Positions 1 to 10,326 are shown, counted from the stretch's first letter. The stretch: DNA of 64,000 nt from an uncultured Lachnospiraceae bacterium (GCA_946631295.1 CAMOZY010000008.1:1-64000), one strand, 5' to 3'. The notes: a model not told the origin generated them from the sequence alone. Made by a program: numbers and translations.

Positions 1-47
1 TCCGCCCGGAGCCGCTCCTGAGAGAGAGAGATTATTATTTTCGCCTA

Positions 48-1013
48 TCAGTTTCCGATAGTTACAAGGGTTCCATCGGGAACTGTATTATACAGCCACA
101 TGGCATCATCAACACTGAGTCTTACACATCCGAGTGATGCCTTTGATCCGAGTGCCGCTACCTCTTCGGGTATAGGATAGGGATCGTATTTTTTTGCGAA
201 GCATACGGAATGGAACATGTATCCGCCGGTCCTGAACCTCATGCCCCATATAGCCCAGGTTCCGTCAGCCATGTAAACCCATCCGCCGCCTGCGGTGTGC
301 TCGTAAATGGTAAAGGTTCCTGCCGGAGTTCCGTGTCCCGCTCTTCCTGTTGAGCAGAGCATGCTTCTTACGAGCTGGCAATACGTTCCGTCGCTTCCGA
401 CGGTAAAGACGTTACAGACATTGTAGGTTCTGTCAACGATGATGTAATAGGGTGATCCGTTTGACTTAATGCCTGTCGGAAAATATGTTCCGGTTGTCTC
501 TGTAGCGGCTGCAGTCGTCTGCTGAACAGTTGTCTGCGATGCTGCAGTTGTAACGGCTGTGGGTGCTGAAGGGGTGGCACCCGTTAAATTGCCGTTTTTG
601 TCGATCGTGTGCACATACGTTGCATTGGGGCGTCTTTGTTCGCTCCTTCCGAGAAGTATATAATGCTGGAAAAGCTTCTCGGCACTGCTTCCGTATACCG
701 CTGCTACATCCGGATATGTGGAGGCGTAATATGCTGCATCGAACCAGTCGGGAGAGGCGGCCGGCTTTCTGTTTTCATACACGCCGCAGTTCTTATAGTG
801 GAACCACATTGCGGAATCAAATCCGCCGTACTTTGCTGCATCAGATCCGTAGATCGCATATACATCAGGATAAGTGCTTGCGTAATATTCTGCGTCAAAC
901 CATACCGGTGTGGACTGGGGAAGATTCCCCGATGCCTTTACCGTAAGCTTAGGTGCCAGGATAACAGTTACCAAAAGTGCCAGTACGGTGATAAATCTTC
1001 TTAAATTATTCAT
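48..1013 (-). CDS. Secreted L,D-transpeptidase (YkuD domain) with two N-terminal FDAxYYAxxYPDV repeats
   Basis: Signal peptide-like N-terminus; C-terminal MFHSV...SKASLGCVRLSVDDA matches the YkuD HxxxS/ShGChR active-site pattern; two tandem WFDAxYYASTYPDV...RRP repeats. Confidence 0.88.
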   Translation of the reverse strand: MNNLRRFITVLALLVTVILAPKLTVKASGNLPQSTPVWFDAEYYASTYPDVYAIYGSDAAKYGGFDSAMWFHYKNCGVYENRKPAASPDWFDAAYYASTYPDVAAVYGSSAEKLFQHYILLGRSEQRRPNATYVHTIDKNGNLTGATPSAPTAVTTAASQTTVQQTTAAATETTGTYFPTGIKSNGSPYYIIVDRTYNVCNVFTVGSDGTYCQLVRSMLCSTGRAGHGTPAGTFTIYEHTAGGGWVYMADGTWAIWGMRFRTGGYMFHSVCFAKKYDPYPIPEEVAALGSKASLGCVRLSVDDAMWLYNTVPDGTLVTIGN

Positions 1014-1146
1014 TGTGATTCTTTCTTCTCGTGCTTCTTACCGAAATAGAGCGAAAAGCACATATTCTTCTCTTCTTGTTTACAATTTAATTCTTAACAT
1101 CTTTTTTTTCTTGTGACAATATACCCTTCAGTGTGGTAAAGTGCCA

Positions 1147-1181
1147 AAAAGCCCGTATTTACGCGGTTTCCGGGCATTTTT
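1147..1181. terminator. Hairpin GCCCG...CGGGC flanked by A and T runs
   Basis: aaaaaGCCCGtatttacgcggtttcCGGGCattttt in the divergent intergenic region. Confidence 0.4.
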
Positions 1182-1190
1182 AGCGAAACT

Positions 1191-1235
1191 TTAAGATTTA
1201 CTTAAGATTAAATCCACTTTAAGAATTGTTTAAGA
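1191..1235. promoter_or_regulatory. Four TTAAGA direct repeats in two 11-bp-spaced pairs
   Basis: TTAAGA at 1191, 1202, 1219 and 1230 (steps 11, 17, 11). Confidence 0.55.
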
Positions 1236-1258
1236 TTACCACAAAATATGCATATGCC

Positions 1259-1287
1259 TTGTAAAATCGGATTACAAACACTATAAT
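1259..1287 (+). promoter_or_regulatory. SigA-type promoter for the DUF3048 gene
   Basis: TTGTAA-N17-TATAAT; the 5' UTR then carries GGAGG before the ATG at 1332. Confidence 0.7.
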
Positions 1288-1331
1288 TAGTAATGATGTG
1301 TGCAAGTGACACATTATATGGAGGTTAATTT

Positions 1332-2555
1332 ATGAAAAGAAAAAAACTGATATCAATCCTTGCCGTTATGGCAATGACTGCATCTCTTCTTGCAGGCTGT
1401 GGAAATGAAAGCGGCGAAGCAGGCAGCGAGGCGCAGCCCAGCACAGGATTTGAATCACAGCCCATTGTAACTGTAGACGATCCTGCTAACAGTGACCCCA
1501 CAACTGTCGAGCCCACTGTTGATACACCTTCTCTCGAAGTTCCTGCAGGATGCTATCTTTCAGAGCTTACAGGTCTTCCCATAGCAAACGAAATGAAGAC
1601 ACAACGTCCCATCGCGGTTATGGTAGATAATGAGAAGACAGCTCTTCCTCATTTCGAGATTGCAGAATGCGACATCGTATATGAGCTCATGAACTCAACC
1701 CTCAACGACAGAGTCACAAGACTTATGTGTATCCGTAAGGACTGGAGGAACATCACCCAGATGGGAAGCATTCGTTCCACACGTCCCACAAATATTCCTC
1801 TTGCCGGTGAGTACAATGCGATCCTTGTACATGATGGCGGCCCCGTTTATATCACCGACTTTATCGCAAAGCCTTACTGTGATCACCTTTCAAGCGGATT
1901 CTGCCGTTACGATAATGGAAAGCCCTGGGAGTACAGAGAATATGTTACATCCCAGCCCACTTCCGGTATAACCCTCAGCGGCGGAACCCAGACCTACGAC
2001 GGACTCATCGAGAGAATTGACCACGCAGGATATTCAACCGAGTACAATTCATATGCTCCCATGCGTGACAGCCACTTCCTCTTCAGAGGATATGGAACCG
2101 ATATCACTCCTACCGAGATGGGATACAGCAATGCAATCTCTGCTAACAATATCACCATCGGAACATTCATCCATACTCAGACAGCTCTCAAGTATAATGC
2201 TGAAACATCAACCTATGACTATTATCTCTACGGTGAGCGCCAGGAAGATGCTGAGGACGGAGAAGTCGTAAGCTTCAACAATGTCATCCTTCAGTGCACA
2301 GACTTCTACAGATACGACGAGCACGGATATCTTCTGTATTACTACATCGATCCTACTCCCGCTAAGGAAGGCTGGTACATCTCCAACGGAGAAGCTATCA
2401 AGATCACCTGGGAAAAGGAATGCCCTGATGCAAAGCTCGATTATAATATCACCAAGTATTATGACGAGAACGGAAACGAGATTGAGATCAATCCCGGCAA
2501 GACCTACATCGCACTCGTTCCCAAGGACGGATGGAACACTGTAGTCATCGACTAA
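1332..2555 (+). CDS. DUF3048 domain lipoprotein (YerB-like)
   Basis: Lipobox LLAGCGN; RPIAVMVDNEKTALP, YELMNSTLNDRVTRLMCI and GSIRSTRPTN are DUF3048-like. Confidence 0.85.
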   Translation: MKRKKLISILAVMAMTASLLAGCGNESGEAGSEAQPSTGFESQPIVTVDDPANSDPTTVEPTVDTPSLEVPAGCYLSELTGLPIANEMKTQRPIAVMVDNEKTALPHFEIAECDIVYELMNSTLNDRVTRLMCIRKDWRNITQMGSIRSTRPTNIPLAGEYNAILVHDGGPVYITDFIAKPYCDHLSSGFCRYDNGKPWEYREYVTSQPTSGITLSGGTQTYDGLIERIDHAGYSTEYNSYAPMRDSHFLFRGYGTDITPTEMGYSNAISANNITIGTFIHTQTALKYNAETSTYDYYLYGERQEDAEDGEVVSFNNVILQCTDFYRYDEHGYLLYYYIDPTPAKEGWYISNGEAIKITWEKECPDAKLDYNITKYYDENGNEIEINPGKTYIALVPKDGWNTVVID

Positions 2556-2572
2556 AAGAAAAAGGCATGAAC

Positions 2573-2611
2573 AAAAAAGTTCGCAGGCTGATGTGCCTGC
2601 GAACTTTTTTT
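2573..2611 (+). terminator. Intrinsic terminator after the DUF3048 gene
   Basis: aaaaaaGTTCGCAGGCtgatgtGCCTGCGAACttttttt perfect stem plus T-run. Confidence 0.9.
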
Positions 2612-2717
2612 CTGCTATTACATGTATTATCCCGGGAATAATCCTTATAGGTTCATCAGATATTATCTCAAACTCTATTCTTTATGGTTCTTCAAATATT
2701 TTCCTAAGCTCTGTTCC

Positions 2718-4073
2718 TTATAATTCCTCGAGCGCTTTTTTTAGCCTTCCGGTAAACACTTCTGGAACGCTGTTTTCGGAGCACCACTCCCTCAGAAGTT
2801 CATTCAGCGGCTTTGCATTGATGGCCTTTATCTCAGATTCATATCTTTCAGTAAGCATGCTCTTTTTGCCTTTTTCGATATAATCCTTAAGGCAGGCGAC
2901 CACTTCACTTCTTGTTCCTACGCATTCAAAAGGCTTGTTATCATCAAGTCCTACCAGTTCCCTGAAGTCCTTATCAAGCGATTCCTTATCAAGGAGCTTT
3001 TCTCCGAATATCCTGTTAAGCTCATCTTCTTCTATAAACGGCGAGAGGATGATATAAACAAACAGACACTTAGGACAGCTGCAGCACCATATTCCCTTCT
3101 TGCTGCCCCTGTTGCAGGATCTGAATACCTCGTAATAATCCTTACCCTTTGCCGCAAATACCGCAGCAATCTGAGCCTCAGTGAAAGGCCTTAAGAGTGA
3201 AAAGTAATGAATATCCGAATCGATGAGACCTTCTATATATTCATCGAAATCCTCTTCGAATTCATAACTCTTGGAATACTGATGATTGACCTTTGTTCCG
3301 GGCACGGTGCTCTCATTGGCACTTGTTTCATTGGAAAGAGCGATATATTTAAATCCGCACAGATATGCTGTAATGACAGAGGAAAAAGCAAATACGGCAG
3401 AGATGGGAATATGACCGTTCATGTATCCCTCTTCGTTCATCCTGATTATCTCGGGATCAAGAGTTCTCTTTGCGGTATATACGCCCTTCTTGTGATCACA
3501 CTTTTCAATGACATTGGTTGCGGTCGCATTTTCATTTACGACATATGTCGTAATATCTTCACCCTTCAAAAGTTCGAGGCTCACAACAGAGTCCTTGCCT
3601 CCTCCGACGGGAACAAGACATCCTGAATAAGTCCTGTCATCATGAAATACTGCAGGCTCATCATCTGTAGTGGTTGCACACTCAAATCTGACAAGTCTGT
3701 CGCGGCTTACATTAATTCCATTCCTGTAAAGGAATTCACCAAGTCCGTTAAAATAGAGCTTTCTCCACCAGTCCTTCTGGGAAGCGGAAAGTGAGCCGCA
3801 CTTTATTACAACGGTCTCGGGACATACAGTCTTGTAATAGCTTATCGTCTCAACAAGTCCGAGGTTGAAAATAAGCGTTCTGAGAATAGGATCATTAAGA
3901 TCTATCTCTCTTTCTCCAAGGGGGAATTTCCATTCAGGCTTGAAATCCCTCAGTCCCGGTATTGAGAATCTGTATCTTACAAAAAGTGCGCCATCCTCTA
4001 TCCTGCACTCATATTTTCTGTATTCAAATGTATCGTGAAGTTTTCTGAGATCGTCAAACTGTTTCTGTGACAT
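2718..4073 (-). CDS. PP-loop ATP-dependent enzyme, MurL-like (UDP-MurNAc-L-Ala-L-Glu epimerase family)
   Basis: CLVPVGGGKDSVVSLELL PP-loop; HYFSLLRPFTEAQIAAVFAAKG and CCSCPKCLFVYIILSPF motifs. The start is placed at MSQKQF (4073) because AGGTG lies upstream; the listed ORF begins at 4151. Confidence 0.6.
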   Translation of the reverse strand: MSQKQFDDLRKLHDTFEYRKYECRIEDGALFVRYRFSIPGLRDFKPEWKFPLGEREIDLNDPILRTLIFNLGLVETISYYKTVCPETVVIKCGSLSASQKDWWRKLYFNGLGEFLYRNGINVSRDRLVRFECATTTDDEPAVFHDDRTYSGCLVPVGGGKDSVVSLELLKGEDITTYVVNENATATNVIEKCDHKKGVYTAKRTLDPEIIRMNEEGYMNGHIPISAVFAFSSVITAYLCGFKYIALSNETSANESTVPGTKVNHQYSKSYEFEEDFDEYIEGLIDSDIHYFSLLRPFTEAQIAAVFAAKGKDYYEVFRSCNRGSKKGIWCCSCPKCLFVYIILSPFIEEDELNRIFGEKLLDKESLDKDFRELVGLDDNKPFECVGTRSEVVACLKDYIEKGKKSMLTERYESEIKAINAKPLNELLREWCSENSVPEVFTGRLKKALEEL

Positions 4074-4236
4074 ATATTCACCTGCTTTTTCCGGATTGAT
4101 CAGATATAAGATTAATAGGTATATTTTAAAACTTATTGGCAGTAGTAGCAAGTATCAGGGGTAATCAGTCTGCTTCTCTTTGCAGAAATCAGTCAGTTCA
4201 GTTTTTTCGCTTGATCAGATGCATTCTTTATGACAA

Positions 4237-4271
4237 AAAAGATGGCTCTGTTCTTCGCAGAGCCATCTTTT
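4237..4271 (-). terminator. Terminator downstream of clpB
   Basis: aaaaGATGGCTCTGttcttcgCAGAGCCATCtttt. Confidence 0.85.
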
Positions 4272-4294
4272 CATTTGTAATCTGATGTACCCTT

Positions 4295-6889
4295 TTACTG
4301 CTGCTTTACACTTGCCTGATATCCGTCACCGCACTTATCTATCACGATGATCTGATTTTCGGATACCATGTCTTCAAGAATGAATCTCGCAGCCAGGGTC
4401 TCGATGTATTTCTGGATATAACGCTTGAGAGGTCTTGCTCCGTAGACAGGATCATATGCGGAATCTATGACACTCTGTATAGCAGCATCAGTCAGTTCGA
4501 TCCTGATATCCCTGTCGGAAAGTCTCCTGTTGATATCCTCAATGAGCAGGCTGATGATACCACTGAGATTATCCTTGGTAAGAGGCTTGAACATTATGAT
4601 CTCGTCAAGTCTGTTGAGGAACTCAGGCCTGAACGAACCGCGGAGTTCTTCCATTGCCATCTCTTCGGCATCTGCCTTGATATTACCGTCATCATCGATA
4701 CCGTCGAGCAGGAACCTTGCACCGATATTGGAGGTCATGATGATGATCGTGTTCTTGAAGTCGACAGTCTTACCATGTGAATCGGTAATACGGCCGTCAT
4801 CAAGCACCTGAAGCAGAACATTGAAAACATCAGGTGCAGCCTTTTCTATCTCATCGAAAAGCACTACGCAGTAAGGCTTTCTGCGCACTGCCTCAGTAAG
4901 CTGTCCGCCCTCATCATATCCGACATATCCGGGAGGAGCTCCGATAAGTCTTGATACACTGTGCTTCTCCATGTATTCCGACATATCGATACGGACCATG
5001 TTGGTCTCATCATCAAACAGAGCCGCAGCAAGTGACTTGGCAAGTTCGGTCTTACCAACACCTGTAGGTCCGAGGAAAAGAAATGATCCTATAGGCTTGG
5101 AAGGATCCTTTATCCCGGCCTTTGAACGGATGATGGCTTCAGTGACCTTGGTAACGGCTTCATCCTGTCCCATGACCCTCTTGTGAAGTTCATCATCAAG
5201 ATGCAGGGTTTTGGTCCTCTCGCCTTCTGTAAGCTTGGCTACGGGGATTCCCGTCCACTTGGAAACTATACGGGCAATCTCTTCATCGGAGACCTTCTCC
5301 CTGACAAGCTTATTATCATCGGACTGTGCATCCTCTGCTTCCTGCAACTGACGCTTCAGTTCCGGAAGAGTTCCGTATGATAGCTCCGCAGCCTTCTCAA
5401 GATCACCCTTTGTCTGGGCAATGACTATCTGGGAATTGACTGCATCTATATCCTCACGAAGCTTGCTCAGACGGTTTGCAGCATTCTTCTCGTTGTCCCA
5501 CTGCGCCTTCTGGACTTCGAAATTCTCTCTGAGTTCAGAAAGTTCCTTCTGGAGATCTTCAAGTCTTTCTTTTGACAGATTGTCCTCTTCCTTCTTAAGA
5601 GCAGTCTCTTCGATCTGAAGCTGAAGAATCTTACGGTTCATTTCATCAAGCTCTGCAGGGAGTGAATCCATCTCAGTCTTGATAAGTGCACACGCTTCAT
5701 CAACAAGATCGATAGCCTTGTCGGGAAGGAATCTGTCGCTGATGTAACGATTTGAAAGAACTGCTGCCGAAACAAGCGCGGTATCCATGATCTTAACACC
5801 ATGGTAAACCTCGTATCTTTCCTTTAATCCTCTGAGGATGGAAATGGTATCTTCAACAGTCGGCTCATCTACCATGACAGGCTGGAAACGTCTCTCAAGC
5901 GCGGCATCGGTTTCAATATACTGCCTGTATTCATCAAGTGTTGTAGCACCTATGCAGTGAAGCTCACCTCTTGCAAGCATGGGCTTGAGCATGTTGCCGG
6001 CATCCAGTGCACCGTCCGTCTTGCCCGCACCGACAATTGTATGCAGCTCGTCGATAAAAAGAATGATCTGTCCGTCCGAGCCCTTGACATCATCAAGAAC
6101 CGCCTTAAGTCTCTCCTCGAATTCGCCCCTGTACTTTGCGCCTGCGATGAGAGCGCCCATGTCGAGTGAGAAGATCTTCTTGTCCTTAAGGTTATCGGGA
6201 ACATCACCTCGAACGATACGCTGCGCAAGCCCCTCTACAACCGCAGTCTTACCTACACCGGGTTCACCGATGAGCACGGGATTGTTCTTGGTCTTTCTGG
6301 AAAGTATTCTGATGATATTCCTTATCTCTGAATCTCTTCCTATGACGGGATCGAGCTTCTGGTCACGTGCCTTCTCTACAAGGTCCTGGCCGTATTTTTC
6401 CAGAGTGTCATATGTGGCTTCGGGATTATCACTCGTTACTCTCTGATTGCCCCTGACCTGAGAAAGAGCCTGGAGAAAACGCTCCCTGGTTATGCCGTAT
6501 TCCTTGAACATTTCCTTCATCGTGCGTGAAGGATATTTGATCATCGCAAGGAATAGGTGTTCAACGGAGACATATTCATCTCCCATCGCCTTAGCCTCGT
6601 CCTCGGCAAAAGTAAGGACTTTATTGAGATCCTGACTTATGTGCATCTGTCCGGCGCCACTTCCTGTTACCTTGACGCACTTCTCAAGATACTCGTCTGC
6701 CTTTGCACAGAAATGCTCTGTGTTGATCTCCATTTTCTCGATGAGCTTCAGGATAAGGCTGTCTTCAACATGAAGAAGCGAGACAAGAAGGTGCTCTTGT
6801 CCGAGTTCCTGATTGCCGTATTCAGTACCGAGGCGCTCTATTCCGTTTATCGCCTCCATGGACTTTTGTGTGAATTTCTGAATGTTCAT
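4295..6889 (-). CDS. clpB: ATP-dependent chaperone ClpB
   Basis: Two AAA modules ([31 protein letters not shown]), coiled middle domain, full length 864 aa. Confidence 0.97.
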   Translation of the reverse strand: MNIQKFTQKSMEAINGIERLGTEYGNQELGQEHLLVSLLHVEDSLILKLIEKMEINTEHFCAKADEYLEKCVKVTGSGAGQMHISQDLNKVLTFAEDEAKAMGDEYVSVEHLFLAMIKYPSRTMKEMFKEYGITRERFLQALSQVRGNQRVTSDNPEATYDTLEKYGQDLVEKARDQKLDPVIGRDSEIRNIIRILSRKTKNNPVLIGEPGVGKTAVVEGLAQRIVRGDVPDNLKDKKIFSLDMGALIAGAKYRGEFEERLKAVLDDVKGSDGQIILFIDELHTIVGAGKTDGALDAGNMLKPMLARGELHCIGATTLDEYRQYIETDAALERRFQPVMVDEPTVEDTISILRGLKERYEVYHGVKIMDTALVSAAVLSNRYISDRFLPDKAIDLVDEACALIKTEMDSLPAELDEMNRKILQLQIEETALKKEEDNLSKERLEDLQKELSELRENFEVQKAQWDNEKNAANRLSKLREDIDAVNSQIVIAQTKGDLEKAAELSYGTLPELKRQLQEAEDAQSDDNKLVREKVSDEEIARIVSKWTGIPVAKLTEGERTKTLHLDDELHKRVMGQDEAVTKVTEAIIRSKAGIKDPSKPIGSFLFLGPTGVGKTELAKSLAAALFDDETNMVRIDMSEYMEKHSVSRLIGAPPGYVGYDEGGQLTEAVRRKPYCVVLFDEIEKAAPDVFNVLLQVLDDGRITDSHGKTVDFKNTIIIMTSNIGARFLLDGIDDDGNIKADAEEMAMEELRGSFRPEFLNRLDEIIMFKPLTKDNLSGIISLLIEDINRRLSDRDIRIELTDAAIQSVIDSAYDPVYGARPLKRYIQKYIETLAARFILEDMVSENQIIVIDKCGDGYQASVKQQ

Positions 6890-6974
6890 ATTTATGCCCC
6901 CTTTCGGAATGGCCTTGTTCGTTCTGTTCTATTTGTAGTATAACACGCTATATTAAGAATGCAATATTCCAATT

Positions 6975-8174
6975 CTAAATATTTTCGAAATTCAGAGCTT
7001 CCATATACAGTTCATTAAAGCAGGATTCTTCTGCGAGATTAATGACTGTGCAGGAAGGAAGCTTGATTGAAGAACAATCTGAAGCTTTCCCGTCGCGAGC
7101 AGCATACTCCAGTGCTCCCATCAGTGCGGTATTTCCGCCTGAGCGGCATACAGGTATGAGTTCACCCGGAAGTAATCCTATGCGTGCGGCATCGTCAGGG
7201 TTAAGGTGATATCCGAATCCACCCGCAAGAATACACAGCTCTATATCATCAAAGCTTATCCCCGCTTTATCAATCAGAATTCTTATCCCTGCCTTCATCG
7301 CACCCTTTGCAAGCTGCAGAGCTCTTATGGATTCCTGCGTCACAGCTGCGCTGCCGATAGTGATCCCATTATCAAAATAAGGATCCTTCATAAGTCCCGT
7401 GGCATCAATGATCTTTTCATCAAGAAGCACGGATGCAAAATGTATCATATCCGCGCCCCATATCCCCTTGCACGGTCCTCCCTCAAAAGCAGGACCTGCA
7501 GCAGTGGCTGTCACATAAAGCCTGTCCTTATTTCCAAGTGCGATCTCACCGTTTGTTCCAAGGTCGCATAAAAGTCTGTATTTTTCGGATGAGCACAGCT
7601 TACCTGCAAGTATTCCGGCATAGATGTCGCCTCCTACAAATGCAGAAAACCCCGGAAGGAGTTTTGCATGAATCTTCTTTCCGGTATCAGGAACATCCAG
7701 ATCAAACTCCGCACCATTTATGTGAGTCGCAGTAAAAGGAGCCCTCCCGAGTTCCGAAGGATCAAGTCCCATCAGAAGATATGACATGGTCGTATTTGCG
7801 GAGATATAGATGCATTCTGCATCAAAAGAAGACAAAAATCTTCCGGCCCCGCATTTAAGCACATCCAGAACCGACTGTTTCATCTCATTAAGTATCACGG
7901 GATCTTCCGCAGACCTTATCCTCGATATGACATCTGCGCCATATTTTCCCTGAGGGTTCAGAGCAGCATAAGTGTCCATGATCCGTCCGCTTTTGTCGCA
8001 GCAGATCATGGCTATGGTAGTAGTCCCTATATCGGCACAGATAACGGCAGATAAAAGCGGCACAGAAGGAATGCCCTCTTTGCCCGAGCCTGAAATGATG
8101 CGGATGTTTTCTTCATTCTCGCCGAAGCATCTTCCGCATCCCGTGCAGATTGTACATTTATTTCCTTTTTTCAT
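6975..8174 (-). CDS. ASKHA-fold (DUF4445/RACo C-terminal-like) protein with short N-terminal CxxCxxCxxC motif
   Basis: ADIGTTTIAMICCD, LCDLGTNGEIALG, AGPAFEGG, LAGGFGYHLNP motifs; N-terminus MKKGNKCTICTGCGRC. Confidence 0.75.
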   Translation of the reverse strand: MKKGNKCTICTGCGRCFGENEENIRIISGSGKEGIPSVPLLSAVICADIGTTTIAMICCDKSGRIMDTYAALNPQGKYGADVISRIRSAEDPVILNEMKQSVLDVLKCGAGRFLSSFDAECIYISANTTMSYLLMGLDPSELGRAPFTATHINGAEFDLDVPDTGKKIHAKLLPGFSAFVGGDIYAGILAGKLCSSEKYRLLCDLGTNGEIALGNKDRLYVTATAAGPAFEGGPCKGIWGADMIHFASVLLDEKIIDATGLMKDPYFDNGITIGSAAVTQESIRALQLAKGAMKAGIRILIDKAGISFDDIELCILAGGFGYHLNPDDAARIGLLPGELIPVCRSGGNTALMGALEYAARDGKASDCSSIKLPSCTVINLAEESCFNELYMEALNFENI

Positions 8175-8229
8175 ACCCGTCTATAATATCACAAAACATA
8201 TTAAGAATACCTTTTCGGGAAACAAAAAA

Positions 8230-8252
8230 GACTTCCGGCAAAAACCGGAAGT
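8230..8252 (-). terminator. Hairpin between the zinc-ribbon gene and the ASKHA gene
   Basis: aaaaaaGACTTCCGGcaaaaaCCGGAAGTCcttt. Confidence 0.75.
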
Positions 8253-8287
8253 CCTTTGATCATATTTTTCTTCAGACAGTGATCAGA

Positions 8288-8758
8288 TTACTTGATGATT
8301 CTGATGGTGCCGTAGAAAAGAACAGGCTTGGTCTGTCCCTTACAAGCATATACGATAGCGATGATCATGCATACGAAGTTGAAAATGCTCCAGAGCCATC
8401 CGATGAAAGGGATGATGCCGATAAGAGCAAAGAGAGCAAGTACAAGACCTTCGTTAGCATAGAATCTGAGATAATCTGAACGCTGTCCGTTTACATCTCC
8501 GCCGAAGTATGCAAGGATAACTCCGATGAATCCGCACATAACCGCAACGATTCCGAGTACCTTGTCACAAGGATTAACGGGTGCATACATAGGATGTGAT
8601 GCTGCAACAGGTGCCTGCTGATAAGGCTGCTGATACTGAGGCTGGGGTGCTCCCTGAGGTGCTGCTCCTGAAGCTGCTGCGCCAAAGTTAAATCCACATA
8701 CTGTGCAGAATCCTGCATCATCAGCGATCTGTGCTCCGCACTTAGGACATGTTTTCAT
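8288..8758 (-). CDS. Zinc-ribbon membrane protein, DUF4870/Tic20-like
   Basis: CPKCGAQIADDAGFCTVCG zinc ribbon, P/Q/A-rich linker, two or three hydrophobic segments. Confidence 0.7.
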   Translation of the reverse strand: MKTCPKCGAQIADDAGFCTVCGFNFGAAASGAAPQGAPQPQYQQPYQQAPVAASHPMYAPVNPCDKVLGIVAVMCGFIGVILAYFGGDVNGQRSDYLRFYANEGLVLALFALIGIIPFIGWLWSIFNFVCMIIAIVYACKGQTKPVLFYGTIRIIK

Positions 8759-8943
8759 AATAAATCCCTCCTAGATAAGTGAAGTGTAAAGTTTAGATGA
8801 GTCTGCACGTTTAATAACCCACCGGAAATGATTATAGCATATAAATCTAAATATTGTACATTAATCTTTCTTTAAGACTTTTTTATCCTTTATATAGATG
8901 TGATACCTTGCGCGGGCATAAATTTTTCTATAGAATATAGTCC

Positions 8944-10134
8944 GTGAAAAGAAATCCTGCAGACAATCTTTTTTTGCGCCTGTTATGCGGTATCACAGCC
9001 GCATTATTTCTGATACTTGTAAAAGCAGTCCCCGTAATGGCAGCTGATACAGATATCGTCAGTCTCTGGAGCATGTATGCTCTTCAAAGCGGCAAAAATC
9101 TCCTTATGGTATCTCAGAATATCCCCGGAACTTTTGATACCGTAACAGGTGCCGTAACAGCAGCATCAGACGGTGATATCATCCTTATTTTCCCCGGAAT
9201 ATATGAAGAAAGCCTGGACATAAGAAGCAAGGATATCATCCTTATAGGAACGGACAGAGACTCGTGCATAATCAGATACAACACCTGTGACTACCTCTAT
9301 CCCGTCCTCAACATCTCATCAGGCGTCTTCTGCAATCTTACACTTTACGGATACAGAGAACCGGATGCTCAGGAAAAGCCCTATATCGATGCTTACCTTG
9401 TAACCCCCGAAAACGTCAATAACTATTTTGCGGGATATACGGTTCATATAGATGACGACCGCGAGTATGGCAGATCCGTAATGTTCAGCAACTGCAGCAT
9501 TGTCTCTGAAAACAGCAACTGCATCGGAATGGGACTCAGGAATCATTTCACCGCAGCCTTCTCAAACTGCTCCTTCAGATCAACAGGATGCGCCGGAATA
9601 TTCTATGTGCATGATTCGGCCAATCCCTTATTTGCGGGAACAGATATGCATCTGATCTTTACTGATAACATTTGGGAAAATTATGGCTATCCTTACCTGA
9701 TGCTGATGACTTCACTTAATCCCGCAGACCGCATTGAAGTCACTTTCAAAAATGTCACAACTTACTGCTACGCTTCCAACAAGGCAGATCTTTACTACTA
9801 TGACAACTCCTACACAGGTGCGGATATCAGGACTATCAATACATTTCCGGGACTATTTTCTGCAACGCCTGTTTATGCGGAGCAGTGCAGATTCGGGACG
9901 AGAATGGCACAGCTGAAGGCACATACCCCGTATGATGCTCCCGGCATCTATTACATTTATGATGAAGCTTACGCAAAAGAAGATACGACTCCCAAGACCC
10001 TGTACCCCATATATATCAGGAATCCTCTGGATCTTCCGGGATTCGGATGGGGAGGGAGCTTTTGCTATTTCCTTACACCGGACAGCTCCGGAAACACACT
10101 GTCCGAGATGAATTATCCCGTACTTAACGGATGA
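8944..10134 (+). CDS. Secreted right-handed beta-helix (pectinesterase-like) protein
   Basis: Signal peptide; GTFDTVTGAVTAASDGDIILIFPGIYEESLDI resembles the start of pectinesterase-like beta-helices. Confidence 0.65.
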   Translation: MKRNPADNLFLRLLCGITAALFLILVKAVPVMAADTDIVSLWSMYALQSGKNLLMVSQNIPGTFDTVTGAVTAASDGDIILIFPGIYEESLDIRSKDIILIGTDRDSCIIRYNTCDYLYPVLNISSGVFCNLTLYGYREPDAQEKPYIDAYLVTPENVNNYFAGYTVHIDDDREYGRSVMFSNCSIVSENSNCIGMGLRNHFTAAFSNCSFRSTGCAGIFYVHDSANPLFAGTDMHLIFTDNIWENYGYPYLMLMTSLNPADRIEVTFKNVTTYCYASNKADLYYYDNSYTGADIRTINTFPGLFSATPVYAEQCRFGTRMAQLKAHTPYDAPGIYYIYDEAYAKEDTTPKTLYPIYIRNPLDLPGFGWGGSFCYFLTPDSSGNTLSEMNYPVLNG

Positions 10135-10208
10135 TTTGTGCAAAATGATATCACGGGGTTAAATTTTAATACAAATTGCTGATTTTTCAGTATTTAAAGG
10201 CAATTTTA

Positions 10209-10238
10209 TTGACAGATTGAGCAGTCTGATGATAAGAT
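10209..10238 (+). promoter_or_regulatory. Candidate promoter for the cold-shock gene
   Basis: TTGACA-N18-TAAGAT about 175 bp before the csp ATG. Confidence 0.5.
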
Positions 10239-10266
10239 TCAAAAAGATTCAGGTACGGGTGTGATC

Positions 10267-10326
10267 TCACATATTTTTGTAAATCACCTCTGTTGTGATG
10301 ATTTACAAAAGTATGTGATTTTTTTA
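10267..10326 (+). terminator. Long terminator-like hairpin in the csp leader
   Basis: tCACATATTTTTGTAAATCA-12nt-TGATTTACAAAAGTATGTGa followed by ttttttta; about 20 bp stem with one G-U. Confidence 0.7.

Noticed and set aside
563-1004. Plus-strand ORFs opposite the L,D-transpeptidase
   Set aside because: Antisense to a confidently assigned gene, Cys/His/Arg-rich composition typical of shadow ORFs.
6890-6974. Search for CIRCE or CtsR sites upstream of clpB
   Set aside because: No TTAGCACTC-N9-GAGTGCTAA and no GGTCAAA heptad repeats found by eye.
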